Below are positions 6,573-13,623 of a stretch of 13,946 nt of DNA, piece by piece. The DNA comes from Alistipes sp. (GTDB lineage Bacteria > Bacteroidota > Bacteroidia > Bacteroidales > Rikenellaceae). Below the pieces are notes generated by a model that was given only the letters and a program-made list of their open reading frames with translations, was not told where the DNA came from and did no database searches. The position numbers and the translations under genes are program-made. The DNA lies in the NCBI GenBank assembly GCA_017559615.1, contig JAFYRB010000081.1, positions 1 to 13,946 on the forward strand. Reading direction: 5' to 3'. The stretch's first letter is position 1. Each line of letters opens with the position of its first letter.

Positions 6573-7586
6573 ATGAAACGTATTTATAATGATATTAATT
6601 TAGCTTCTCGCAACAGTTTTGGTGTTTCGGAGAGTGCTCGCACAATCGTTGAGTTCGATTCTGTGGAGGATTTGAAGGAGATATTTCGTGAGGAGCGTCC
6701 CGATAAATGGTATGTTCTGGGTGCTGGAAATAACACCCTCTTTACCAAGTATTACGATGGCGTAATCTTTACTCCTACCTGCTCTTCGTTGACCATATTG
6801 CAGGATGATGGCCAGTGTGTTGATGTGCGCATCGAGGCGGCTCACGACTGGGATACGCTTGTGGAGTGGAGTGTGAATAATGGCTTGTGGGGTATTGAGA
6901 ATCTCTCGGCTATACCAAGCTCTGTGGGTGCTGCTCCAGTGCAGAATATCGGTGCTTATGGAGCTGAAGTAAAGGATGCGATAACCTTTGTTGAATACTT
7001 TGATACCAACACGTTAGAGGTTGTAAGACTCTCTAACGCGGAGTGTCGTTTTGCATATCGTGAGAGTATCTTTAAGCAGGAGCTTCGCGGTGTGGCTATT
7101 ATCCTTGCTGTGGAGATTCGCCTTTGCCGCACGCCACGTCCAAATCTCGGTTATGGCGATGTGATTAAGGAGGTAGAGGCACGTGGTGGCGCAACGCTTC
7201 AGAATATCCGTGAGGCTATATGTGCTATTCGTGGCCGTAAGTTGCCCGATCCAAAGGTGCTGGGAAATGCTGGTAGCTTCTTTAAGAATCCTATCGTTGA
7301 GCGCAGCGTTGCCGAAAGACTTTTGGCTGAGTATCCCGAGATGCCATACTACCCTGTGCCAAATGATGAGAGTAGTGTAAAGCTTGCTGCTGGTTGGCTT
7401 ATCGACCGTACGGGCTTGAAGGGTTATCGTGATGGTAATGTCGGTGTTCACCAGAATCAGGCTCTGGTGTTGGTAAACTATGGCGGTGCTACGGGTGGCG
7501 AGGTTATAGCTTTGGCAAAGTATGTGTCGGAGCGAGTAAAGGATAAGTTCGGCGTGGAGATATCGCCCGAGGTTAATCTATTGTAG
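6573..7586 (+). CDS. murB: UDP-N-acetylenolpyruvoylglucosamine reductase
   Basis: MurB is the FAD-dependent, NADPH-using enzyme that reduces UDP-GlcNAc-enolpyruvate to UDP-MurNAc, the second committed step of peptidoglycan precursor synthesis in the cytoplasm. At 337 residues it is the long, type I (E. coli-like) form. The FAD-binding region contains GAGNNTLF (50-57) and the PSSVGAAPVQNIGAYG stretch (115-130). Active-site residues known for the family are present: Arg163 in AYRES, Ser235 in GNAGSFFKNP (231-240), and Glu333 in SPEVNLL at the C-terminus. The LIDRTGLKGYRDG segment with GVHQNQALVLVN is also typical. It is the first gene of a tight cluster and is followed after 2 nt by tilS, suggesting translational coupling. 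Its promoter leaves essentially no 5' leader. Confidence 0.97.
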   Translation: MKRIYNDINLASRNSFGVSESARTIVEFDSVEDLKEIFREERPDKWYVLGAGNNTLFTKYYDGVIFTPTCSSLTILQDDGQCVDVRIEAAHDWDTLVEWSVNNGLWGIENLSAIPSSVGAAPVQNIGAYGAEVKDAITFVEYFDTNTLEVVRLSNAECRFAYRESIFKQELRGVAIILAVEIRLCRTPRPNLGYGDVIKEVEARGGATLQNIREAICAIRGRKLPDPKVLGNAGSFFKNPIVERSVAERLLAEYPEMPYYPVPNDESSVKLAAGWLIDRTGLKGYRDGNVGVHQNQALVLVNYGGATGGEVIALAKYVSERVKDKFGVEISPEVNLL

Positions 7587-7588
7587 GT

Positions 7589-8932
7589 ATGTTGCTTCTT
7601 GATGGATTTGAGAAATATATAGAGGAGAACGAACTCTTTACCCACAACGATAAGATTTTGTTGACGGTATCGGGTGGCGTTGACTCTATGGTTATGATGT
7701 CTTTGACGGCTGCTGCGGGCTATCGTTTTGGCGTGGCGCATTGCAACTTCCAACTTCGTGGTCAGGAGAGCGACGAGGATGAGAAGTTGGTGGAGCGCGA
7801 GGCTAAAAGATATGGCGCAGAGTTTTATAATAAGCGTTTCGATACTACAGGCGAGATGGAGCGTACGGGCGAGTCTATGGAGATGGCTGCTCGTCGTCTG
7901 CGCTATACGTGGTTTAGGGAGCTTTGCGAGGAGTTTGGATATACGGCTATCGCTATTGCACACCATAGCAACGACTCAATCGAGACCTTCTTTATAAATA
8001 TGCTTCGTGGTACGGGTTTGCGAGGTCTTACGGGTATTACCACCCAGGTGGGACATATCGTGCGACCTATGATGTTCGCAACGCGTAAGGATATCCACGA
8101 CTATGCCATTGCACACCACATCCCTTTCCGCGAGGATTCTTCAAATCGCACTACGAAATATCTGCGCAATAAGGTGCGCTTGGGCTTGATTCCTATGCTT
8201 AAGGAGATTAACCCACGCTTCACGCCTATTATGCGCCGTAATATCGCACGCCTAAGTCAGGCGCAGGATTTTATCAACGCAGCGGTAGATATTGTTAAGG
8301 GCGAGGTGCTGGAGCAGAATGGTGATATCTATCGTTTGAAGGTGCCTTCGATTCGCCCTACGTTGCCTCGTAACTACGTTATTTATGAGATACTTAGCGC
8401 GGAGTTTGGCTTTAAGGGTGATGTTGTAGATTTGCTCTGCCACGCCTTGGACTGTGATGCTACGGGACGTAGATTCTATGCTCGTGAGTGGGTAGCAGTG
8501 GTGGATAGAGGCGATGTTGTCGTGGCGCGTATTACGGAGGATGACAACTGCGAGACGATTATCGAGAAGAGTACCGTGCGCTCCTATGCTGGTGGCTCTG
8601 TGCTGTTCTATGAGTATTGCGATATCGACTTTATTGATAATCTCGACCAGGGCGATAACGTCGCGCTTTTGGATGCCGATAAGTTGAAGTTCCCGCTTAA
8701 GGTGCGTCGCTGGCAGGAGGGCGATTGGTTTGTGCCATTTGGAATGTCGGGACGTAAGAAGTTGAGCGACTACCTTATCGATAAGAAGGTGTCGATGGCC
8801 GAAAAGAGTCGCCAGTTTGTGCTTCTCTCGGGCGATGATATCGTGTGGGTTATTGGCCGTAGGTTGGACGACCGTTATGCCATTACGCGCAAGACCGAGA
8901 ATGTGTTGAAAGTAGTTCGAGAATCACTGTAG
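7589..8932 (+). CDS. tilS: tRNA(Ile)-lysidine synthase
   Basis: TilS attaches lysine to C34 of the CAU-anticodon tRNA-Ile, using ATP, so that it reads AUA codons; the enzyme is essential in most bacteria. At 447 residues the length is normal. The N-terminal PP-loop ATP pyrophosphatase domain has SGGVDS (28-33), AHCNFQLRG (50-58), AHHSNDSIETFFINMLRG (124-141) and REDSSNRTTKYLRNKVR (181-197). A C-terminal TilS substrate domain is visible around 366-447, with RRWQEGDWFVPFGM followed by KKLSDYLIDKKV. The ATG lies 2 nt after the murB stop and the stop is 6 nt before holA, so the gene is read as part of one message. The pairing of a wall enzyme, a tRNA enzyme and a replication subunit looks like a shared housekeeping operon, not a pathway. 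Confidence 0.97.
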   Translation: MLLLDGFEKYIEENELFTHNDKILLTVSGGVDSMVMMSLTAAAGYRFGVAHCNFQLRGQESDEDEKLVEREAKRYGAEFYNKRFDTTGEMERTGESMEMAARRLRYTWFRELCEEFGYTAIAIAHHSNDSIETFFINMLRGTGLRGLTGITTQVGHIVRPMMFATRKDIHDYAIAHHIPFREDSSNRTTKYLRNKVRLGLIPMLKEINPRFTPIMRRNIARLSQAQDFINAAVDIVKGEVLEQNGDIYRLKVPSIRPTLPRNYVIYEILSAEFGFKGDVVDLLCHALDCDATGRRFYAREWVAVVDRGDVVVARITEDDNCETIIEKSTVRSYAGGSVLFYEYCDIDFIDNLDQGDNVALLDADKLKFPLKVRRWQEGDWFVPFGMSGRKKLSDYLIDKKVSMAEKSRQFVLLSGDDIVWVIGRRLDDRYAITRKTENVLKVVRESL

Positions 8933-8938
8933 TTAGAT

Positions 8939-10015
8939 ATGGCAAAGTCATTGAAATTCAGCGATGCTATAGCTGATTATAATACGATAATGAAGGATAT
9001 CGAAGCACGCCGCTTCGCACCTATATATCTCTTGTCTGGCGATGAGGGTTACTTTATTGATGCTATCGCCGAGCGTCTTGCAAATACGATTCTTAACGAG
9101 GTGGAGCGTAGCTTCAATCAGGTGACTGTTTATGGTCAGGATAGCGATACGGGAAAGGTCGTGATGCTCTGCCGTCAGATGCCTATGATGGGTTCCTATC
9201 AGGTGGTTATCGTGCGTGAGGCGCAGCAACTTACCAAGATTGAGAATCTTGTTCACTATACCTCGAATCCGCAGCCGTCAACAATACTTATCATCTGCTA
9301 TAAGAATAAGGAGCAGGGTAGAGGTATTGATAAGCGTACGGCATTCTATAAGAGTTGCCAGAAGAGTGGTGTAGTGTTTGAGTCGGTGCGACCTCGCGAG
9401 TATGAGATAGATTCGTGGCTCGAGGGCTTCATTTCATCTACGGGTTTGCGTATTGAACCTAAGGCCTTGGCGATGCTTAAGGAGCACGTGGGTATGGACA
9501 TCGGCCGTATGGTGCGAGAGATTGAGAAACTACGTGTGTCGATGCGCGAGGATGAGAAGGTAGTTACGGATTCGCATATCGAGCAGTATATCGGTCTTTC
9601 GAAGGAGTTTAATAGCTTTGAGCTTAACGATGCGGTTATGAAGCGTGACGTTGGGCGTGCTATGCGCATTGCGGAGCATTTCTCGCATAACCCCAAGAGT
9701 TATCCCATCACTCAGACTATTACTATCCTCTTTGGTATGTTCCAGCAGCTTTTCTTGTTGAATTACCATATGTGGCAATCGCGCCGTAAGGGTATTCCTA
9801 TGCCTCAAGATATGGAACTTATGCGTGCAGTTAGGGCAAATAATACCTTTGCACTTCGTGAGTTAAAGGCGAATATTGGTCGCTGGAATGGCCCGCAGTT
9901 ATTCAAGGTTTTGGGACTTTTGCGTGAGTATGATGCCAAGAGCAAGGGTGTGAATAGTGGCGGTTTGGATAATGGCGAATTGCTTAAGGAGTTGCTCTTG
10001 AAGATATTTATGTAA
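8939..10015 (+). CDS. holA: DNA polymerase III subunit delta
   Basis: HolA is the delta subunit of the clamp loader; it opens the beta sliding clamp for loading onto primed DNA. The 358-residue protein starts with a short leader and then APIYLLSGDEGYFID (27-41), the classic delta opening motif, followed by the degenerate AAA+ domains. Family-like segments include the PMMGSYQVVIVREAQQL stretch and the helical C-terminal collar region ending in NGELLKELLLKIFM. As expected for delta, I see no functional Walker A motif. The gene lies 6 nt after tilS and 20 nt before the next gene, with no promoter evident between them. The family assignment rests on the N-terminal motif and overall layout, since delta is poorly conserved. 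Confidence 0.92.
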   Translation: MAKSLKFSDAIADYNTIMKDIEARRFAPIYLLSGDEGYFIDAIAERLANTILNEVERSFNQVTVYGQDSDTGKVVMLCRQMPMMGSYQVVIVREAQQLTKIENLVHYTSNPQPSTILIICYKNKEQGRGIDKRTAFYKSCQKSGVVFESVRPREYEIDSWLEGFISSTGLRIEPKALAMLKEHVGMDIGRMVREIEKLRVSMREDEKVVTDSHIEQYIGLSKEFNSFELNDAVMKRDVGRAMRIAEHFSHNPKSYPITQTITILFGMFQQLFLLNYHMWQSRRKGIPMPQDMELMRAVRANNTFALRELKANIGRWNGPQLFKVLGLLREYDAKSKGVNSGGLDNGELLKELLLKIFM

Positions 10016-10035
10016 CTCGCGAGAAATCGTTGAAT

Positions 10036-10797
10036 ATGAATCTATTAGTATGGGATGATGGTAAGTTAGTTAAGGCGTCGGAATATCGATGTCCTTCGAG
10101 CTATGTCCTTCAGCGAATCCATACTATTGGCTATAAGGCGAGTAACATCCATCGTCACATCGAGCTGCTCCGCGAAAGTTCTGCGGAGTTGTTTGGCTTT
10201 ATGACGCTCTGCTGTGCCGAAGATGCCTCGAAAATCATAGCAAAACTCCTCGAATTATCTCGTGTTTCGCCCAATTTTAGTTGCGCTGTGGCGATGCGTC
10301 TTGATGCCGAGGGACACCTATCGTTCGAGGTGGAGTTCCCTACATATTACGAAGGTGCATCATTGCGTGCCAAGCGTCTGCGAGGTGCCGTTTTTCGTGC
10401 CACACCTCCCGCATTTATGACACAAAACTCTGTTACGGTGGCTGTGGATGCTATGAGCGAAGGGCGTATCATAGGCTTTGGCGATATGCCTCTATGGGTG
10501 GATGAGAAGGATGAGGTTATTAGCCGTCCGTGGCGACCTATTTTTGCTGTCTATCACAATAGGGTATACACCCCTGCAGAGTACGATAGTGTGGAGTTCT
10601 CGGTGGCGCGTCAGGCTATTGCTTCGGCGGGCTTCGAACTTGTTGTACACCCTCTGCCACTCAAGTCATTGCAGCGTATGGATGAGATTTTTGAGGTTGA
10701 TATTATGGGTATCACATCGTTATATACCATTGATGAGCATAGATTGCTCTTTATGGCTACTGCGCAGATTGCCGAACAGATGCAACCGAAACGATAA
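10036..10797 (+). CDS. Diverged class-IV aminotransferase-like protein, apparently without PLP lysine
   Basis: The ATG at 10036 gives 253 residues; an in-frame TTG two codons upstream is less likely. The layout follows fold-type IV PLP enzymes (PabC, IlvE, D-amino acid transaminase): an N-terminal segment with NIHRHIELLRESS (37-49), as in their FRLEDHLARL region; a middle domain; then VYTPAEYDSVEFSVARQAI (177-195) and DEIFEVDIMGITSL (216-229), which match the VYTP, GI.R and DE-F.....-I.P landmarks. However, where PabC or IlvE carry the catalytic lysine, this protein reads TPPAFMTQNSVTVAVDAM (123-140) with no Lys, and the downstream E-G-x-x-x-N segment is replaced by VISRPWRPIF. Both observations rest on alignment by eye. 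It may be a non-PLP paralogue or a binding protein. It is the last gene of the murB-tilS-holA cluster, and its biological role is unknown. Confidence 0.75.
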   Translation: MNLLVWDDGKLVKASEYRCPSSYVLQRIHTIGYKASNIHRHIELLRESSAELFGFMTLCCAEDASKIIAKLLELSRVSPNFSCAVAMRLDAEGHLSFEVEFPTYYEGASLRAKRLRGAVFRATPPAFMTQNSVTVAVDAMSEGRIIGFGDMPLWVDEKDEVISRPWRPIFAVYHNRVYTPAEYDSVEFSVARQAIASAGFELVVHPLPLKSLQRMDEIFEVDIMGITSLYTIDEHRLLFMATAQIAEQMQPKR

Positions 10798-10798
10798 A

Positions 10799-10830
10799 AA
10801 AATAGGATGCTTTTCACGGCATCCTATTTT
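10799..10830. terminator. Bidirectional rho-independent terminator
   Basis: AAAATAGGATGC (10799-10810) and GCATCCTATTTT (10819-10830) form a perfect 12-bp stem with an 8-nt loop. It has A-runs on the left and T-runs on the right, so it works on both strands. It sits in the 35-bp gap between the converging aminotransferase-like gene and the ROK gene, ending both transcripts. Confidence 0.93.
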
Positions 10831-10832
10831 GT

Positions 10833-11927
10833 TTAGATATTGTTTATCGCATAGAGATATGCTCCGAGCGATACTGCGTTACTCGCGCCGATATCCGAAA
10901 TCGTAACTCCCACGCGCTTAACAGGGTCGTAGATAACCTCTTTGTCGCTACCATAGACCTTGATTTTTGTTGACTTGCCACGTGCAAACTCCTCAAACTC
11001 ACGCTCATCATCAAGGTTATATACCTCCATCTGTACGCGGTTAAGCGTATCGCCCGACATTGTCTTAATCTTTGAGCGCATCTCGCCGATAAGCGCAGGC
11101 ATAAAGTACTTCGAAGCACCCGCCAAACCACCACCAATCACAATGATGCCATCCATCAATGTTACTGCCGTAGCCATAGCATCACCCGCTACGCGACCTA
11201 ATGTTGCAAAGGCCTCCTTCGCAGCTTCGCCATTACCATCGAGATTACCCTCGGCAATGTTGTAGATATCCTTTGGCTCCAACTCGCGCTCGTCGCCCGA
11301 AAGCTCCTTATACACGCGCTTCACAGCACGAATAGCAATGCCATCCTCGACGATAAATTCTGGGTTGTCGCGGTGCTTAAGGCAGAAAATCTCAACGCAC
11401 GAATTATCGCCACGATTGAGAATACCATCCATCACGAAACCAAAACCGAAGCCCGTACCAAATGTGAAGCCGAGAAGGTTGCGATATCGTTTTGCTGAAC
11501 CCGCCTCTTCGAGCATACGGTTGATGCGTGGTAGTGCGCCACCTGCAGCCTCGCCATAGGCGAAGAGGTCAGCGTCGTTGTTGATGAACACGGGGATTCC
11601 GAAGTGCTCCTCGAGCATAGGGCCAAGTGCTACACCATCGCGGAACGATGGGAAGTTAGGCAGGAAGCCACCGATAATGCCATTACGATAATCCGCTGGG
11701 CCAGGGAAGGCAAAGCTTATGGCAATAGGCTTCTCGCTCAACTTTGCAATGATAGTCTCGAAGCCCTTGATAAGGGTGCTAAGACAAAGGTCGAGGTCGT
11801 GAGCCATAGATGGCATAGTTATGCTTTCGGTGCAGGCCTTGCCGTCCTGCATTGCGTTAAAAACGAAATTTGTGCCACCAGCGTCAAGCGTGACGACGAT
11901 TGGCTGTGGGGTATTCTCCTGTTTCAT
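10833..11927 (-). CDS. ROK-family sugar kinase-like protein
   Basis: ROK proteins phosphorylate sugars such as glucose, N-acetylmannosamine or allose, or act as sugar-sensing repressors. The ATG at 11927 gives 364 residues and no N-terminal helix-turn-helix, so this is a kinase-type ROK. The actin-like ATPase motifs are LDAGGTN (14-20), AFPGPADY (73-80), the catalytic NNDAD (116-120, Asp118), TFGTGFGFG (155-163) and the adenosine-side IVIGGGLAG (262-270). The zinc-binding CxCGxxGC motif of classical ROK kinases is missing: that region reads CVEIFCLKHRDN (177-188). A segment at about 303-340 (DDEREFEEFARGKSTKIK and beyond) looks like an insertion before the final helix. It is a single gene with its own promoter and a shared terminator. 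The substrate cannot be inferred from context. Confidence 0.9.
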   Translation of the reverse strand: MKQENTPQPIVVTLDAGGTNFVFNAMQDGKACTESITMPSMAHDLDLCLSTLIKGFETIIAKLSEKPIAISFAFPGPADYRNGIIGGFLPNFPSFRDGVALGPMLEEHFGIPVFINNDADLFAYGEAAGGALPRINRMLEEAGSAKRYRNLLGFTFGTGFGFGFVMDGILNRGDNSCVEIFCLKHRDNPEFIVEDGIAIRAVKRVYKELSGDERELEPKDIYNIAEGNLDGNGEAAKEAFATLGRVAGDAMATAVTLMDGIIVIGGGLAGASKYFMPALIGEMRSKIKTMSGDTLNRVQMEVYNLDDEREFEEFARGKSTKIKVYGSDKEVIYDPVKRVGVTISDIGASNAVSLGAYLYAINNI

Positions 11928-11932
11928 AACAA

Positions 11933-11964
11933 CAAAGGTAATTATAATTATTCGATTACGCAAA
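11933..11964 (-). promoter_or_regulatory. Promoter of the ROK gene (leaderless)
   Basis: On the minus strand TTTG (11964-11961), a 20-nt spacer and TACCTTTG (11940-11933) match the Bacteroidota consensus exactly. Only five bases separate the final G from the ATG at 11927, so the predicted start near 11929 leaves a two-base leader. Confidence 0.82.
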
Positions 11965-11979
11965 GTAATTTTTAGAAAA

Positions 11980-11993
11980 AGAATCGAGATTCT
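11980..11993. repeat. 14-bp palindrome between the ROK and ATPase promoters
   Basis: AGAATC-GA-GATTCT has perfect 6-bp arms and lies just upstream of the ROK -33 element (11961-11964) and about 35 bp upstream of the ATPase operon's -33 element. It is a candidate operator, but short enough to be chance. Confidence 0.3.
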
Positions 11994-12026
11994 GCATAAA
12001 AATCTAAAAAAAAGAGTTCCGAATGG

Positions 12027-12057
12027 TTTGTTATTAAAAAAATATAGTATAAATTTG
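12027..12057 (+). promoter_or_regulatory. Promoter of the V/A-type ATPase operon
   Basis: TTTG (12027-12030), a 19-nt spacer and TAAATTTG (12050-12057) fit the Bacteroidota promoter consensus. The predicted transcription start near 12061 leaves an 82-nt leader before subunit E. That leader holds a small GTAG/CTAC hairpin (about 12075-12086) and an A-rich stretch right before the ATG, as expected for translation start without a Shine-Dalgarno site. Confidence 0.75.
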
Positions 12058-12142
12058 TATGATTTTTTAAAGTCTGTAGAAGGCTACGACGTGAATTGAC
12101 GTAAAAGAAAACAAAATAATATATAACTTAAAACAACTTACT

Positions 12143-12754
12143 ATGGAGAATAACAAACTTCAGGAGCTTACACAAAAGCTCTACAGTGATGGCTTGGAGC
12201 GTGGTCGTGCGGAGGCTGATCGTCTTGTAGCAGAGGCTAAGGAGGCTGCAGCGAAGATTCTTGCTGATGCAAAGGCCGAGGCTGAGGCAATCGTTAAGGG
12301 TGCTGAGTATCGTGCCGAGGATGTGGCAAAGAACGCTATGACCGAGATTTCGTTGGCAGGTCGTCAGGCTTTGACAAAGATTAAGGCAGAACTCGCAGAG
12401 GCTGTGATTATGAAGACCACAGGTGCTGCTGTTAAGGCTGCAACTATGGATGCTGCGTTCGTAAAGGATATGTTGTTGGCTATGGCTAACAATTGGACAG
12501 CATCGACCGTAGATGTATCGCTCAAGGCGTTGCTCCCAGAGGAGAAGCGTGCGGAGTTGGATGCTGTTATGCAGTCAAGCGCCGCAGAGTTGGCAAAGGC
12601 TGGTATCGAGGTGGGTTACACCAAGGATATCAAGACTGGCTTTAAGCTCGGCGAGAAGGATGGTGGCTACTACATCGCATTTACTGACGAGAGCTTTGAC
12701 GCTTTGTTGAAGGAGTATTTGCGCGAGAAGGTGTCTAACATACTCTTTAAGTAG
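12143..12754 (+). CDS. V/A-type ATPase subunit E (peripheral stalk)
   Basis: This is the peripheral-stalk subunit that, with subunit G or H, holds the A3B3 head against rotation in the V/A-type ATPase. It has 203 residues. Residues 1 to about 90 are a charged, Ala/Glu/Lys-rich coiled coil (AEADRLVAEAKEAAAKILA, 23-41, is a clear heptad-like run), and the C-terminal half is a globular domain ending in LLKEYLREKVSNILF. The order E, DUF2764, A on the same strand is the order I know from bacterial V/A-ATPase operons of Bacteroidota and Chlamydiae. It starts the operon and ends 3 nt before the DUF2764 start. Whether the complex pumps Na+ or H+, and in which direction, cannot be judged here because the membrane ring subunit lies outside the window. 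Confidence 0.93.
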   Translation: MENNKLQELTQKLYSDGLERGRAEADRLVAEAKEAAAKILADAKAEAEAIVKGAEYRAEDVAKNAMTEISLAGRQALTKIKAELAEAVIMKTTGAAVKAATMDAAFVKDMLLAMANNWTASTVDVSLKALLPEEKRAELDAVMQSSAAELAKAGIEVGYTKDIKTGFKLGEKDGGYYIAFTDESFDALLKEYLREKVSNILFK

Positions 12755-12757
12755 TCT

Positions 12758-13609
12758 ATGTTCTCTACGGAGTATTACTGTTTGGTAGCGAGTCTGCGTG
12801 AGTGGACGCTCGACTCTGATACCAAGGGCTTCGATGTTCGCGAGATTCTCGATGAGATTCTCGACGAGCTTACGGCTAACGACCGCAAGGCTGTGGAGTT
12901 GCTGTATGCTTACTACGACTGCGAGAATATCATCGCGTTGCGCAACAACCGTAATCGTCATAACGATCTCGGTAATCTTAGCATCGAAGAGCTTAAGGAT
13001 GTACTCGAAAACCGCAACTATGCTAAACTCCCAGAGTGTGTAGCAAAGGTTGTGAAACTCTATAATGAGGCAGACGATGAGGAGCGTGATGAGGAGGTTT
13101 CGCTTGATGATAACTTCCAGCGCGCTATCTTCGATGCCTACTACAAGGACCTTGCAGCTTCGAAGGCGAGCTTCCTAAATAAGTGGGGAGAGTTCGACCG
13201 CACGCTTCGTAATATCTCGGCTGCTGTTGCGGCACGCGAGGCAGGACGTGCGATTAAGGATGTAACGGTTGGTGGTGGTGAGATTGTGGCACAGTTGGCA
13301 CAGTCGTCAGCCGCAGATTTTGGTCTTCGTGGCGAGTTGCAGTATATCGATGCTGTAATCTCGGCTATTACCGAGGAGCAGAACATTGTGGAGAAGGAGC
13401 GTAAGATTGACGCTATCCGTTGGGCCGAGGCCGAGGATATTGCGGTTTACGACTACTTCACAATCAACTACATTCTCTCATATCTTGTGAAGGTGAATAT
13501 CGTGGCACGCTGGACACTCCTCTCACCAGAGGTGGGACGTGAGATGCTCAATAAACTTATTGCGAGCCTCGATGCTTCAAAAATTGTTGAAAAGCAAGCA
13601 AAACAATAA
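12758..13609 (+). CDS. DUF2764 family protein, V/A-ATPase operon component
   Basis: A 283-residue soluble, mostly helical, acidic protein with no signal peptide or membrane segment, opening with FSTEYYCLVASLREW. I recognise it as the DUF2764 family, which lies between subunits E and A in V/A-ATPase operons of Bacteroidota, Chlamydiae and some spirochaetes. Those operons usually lack a clear subunit C, the central-stalk connector between the V0 ring and the D/F shaft, so DUF2764 is a plausible stand-in; this is inference from context, family size and helical content. The conserved-looking parts are DCENIIALRNNRN (about 49-61), like the bundle opening of subunit C/d proteins, and FTINYILSYLVKVNIVARW near the C-terminus. 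It begins 3 nt after subunit E and ends 14 nt before subunit A. Confidence 0.88.
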   Translation: MFSTEYYCLVASLREWTLDSDTKGFDVREILDEILDELTANDRKAVELLYAYYDCENIIALRNNRNRHNDLGNLSIEELKDVLENRNYAKLPECVAKVVKLYNEADDEERDEEVSLDDNFQRAIFDAYYKDLAASKASFLNKWGEFDRTLRNISAAVAAREAGRAIKDVTVGGGEIVAQLAQSSAADFGLRGELQYIDAVISAITEEQNIVEKERKIDAIRWAEAEDIAVYDYFTINYILSYLVKVNIVARWTLLSPEVGREMLNKLIASLDASKIVEKQAKQ

Positions 13610-13623
13610 AACTACATAAACGA

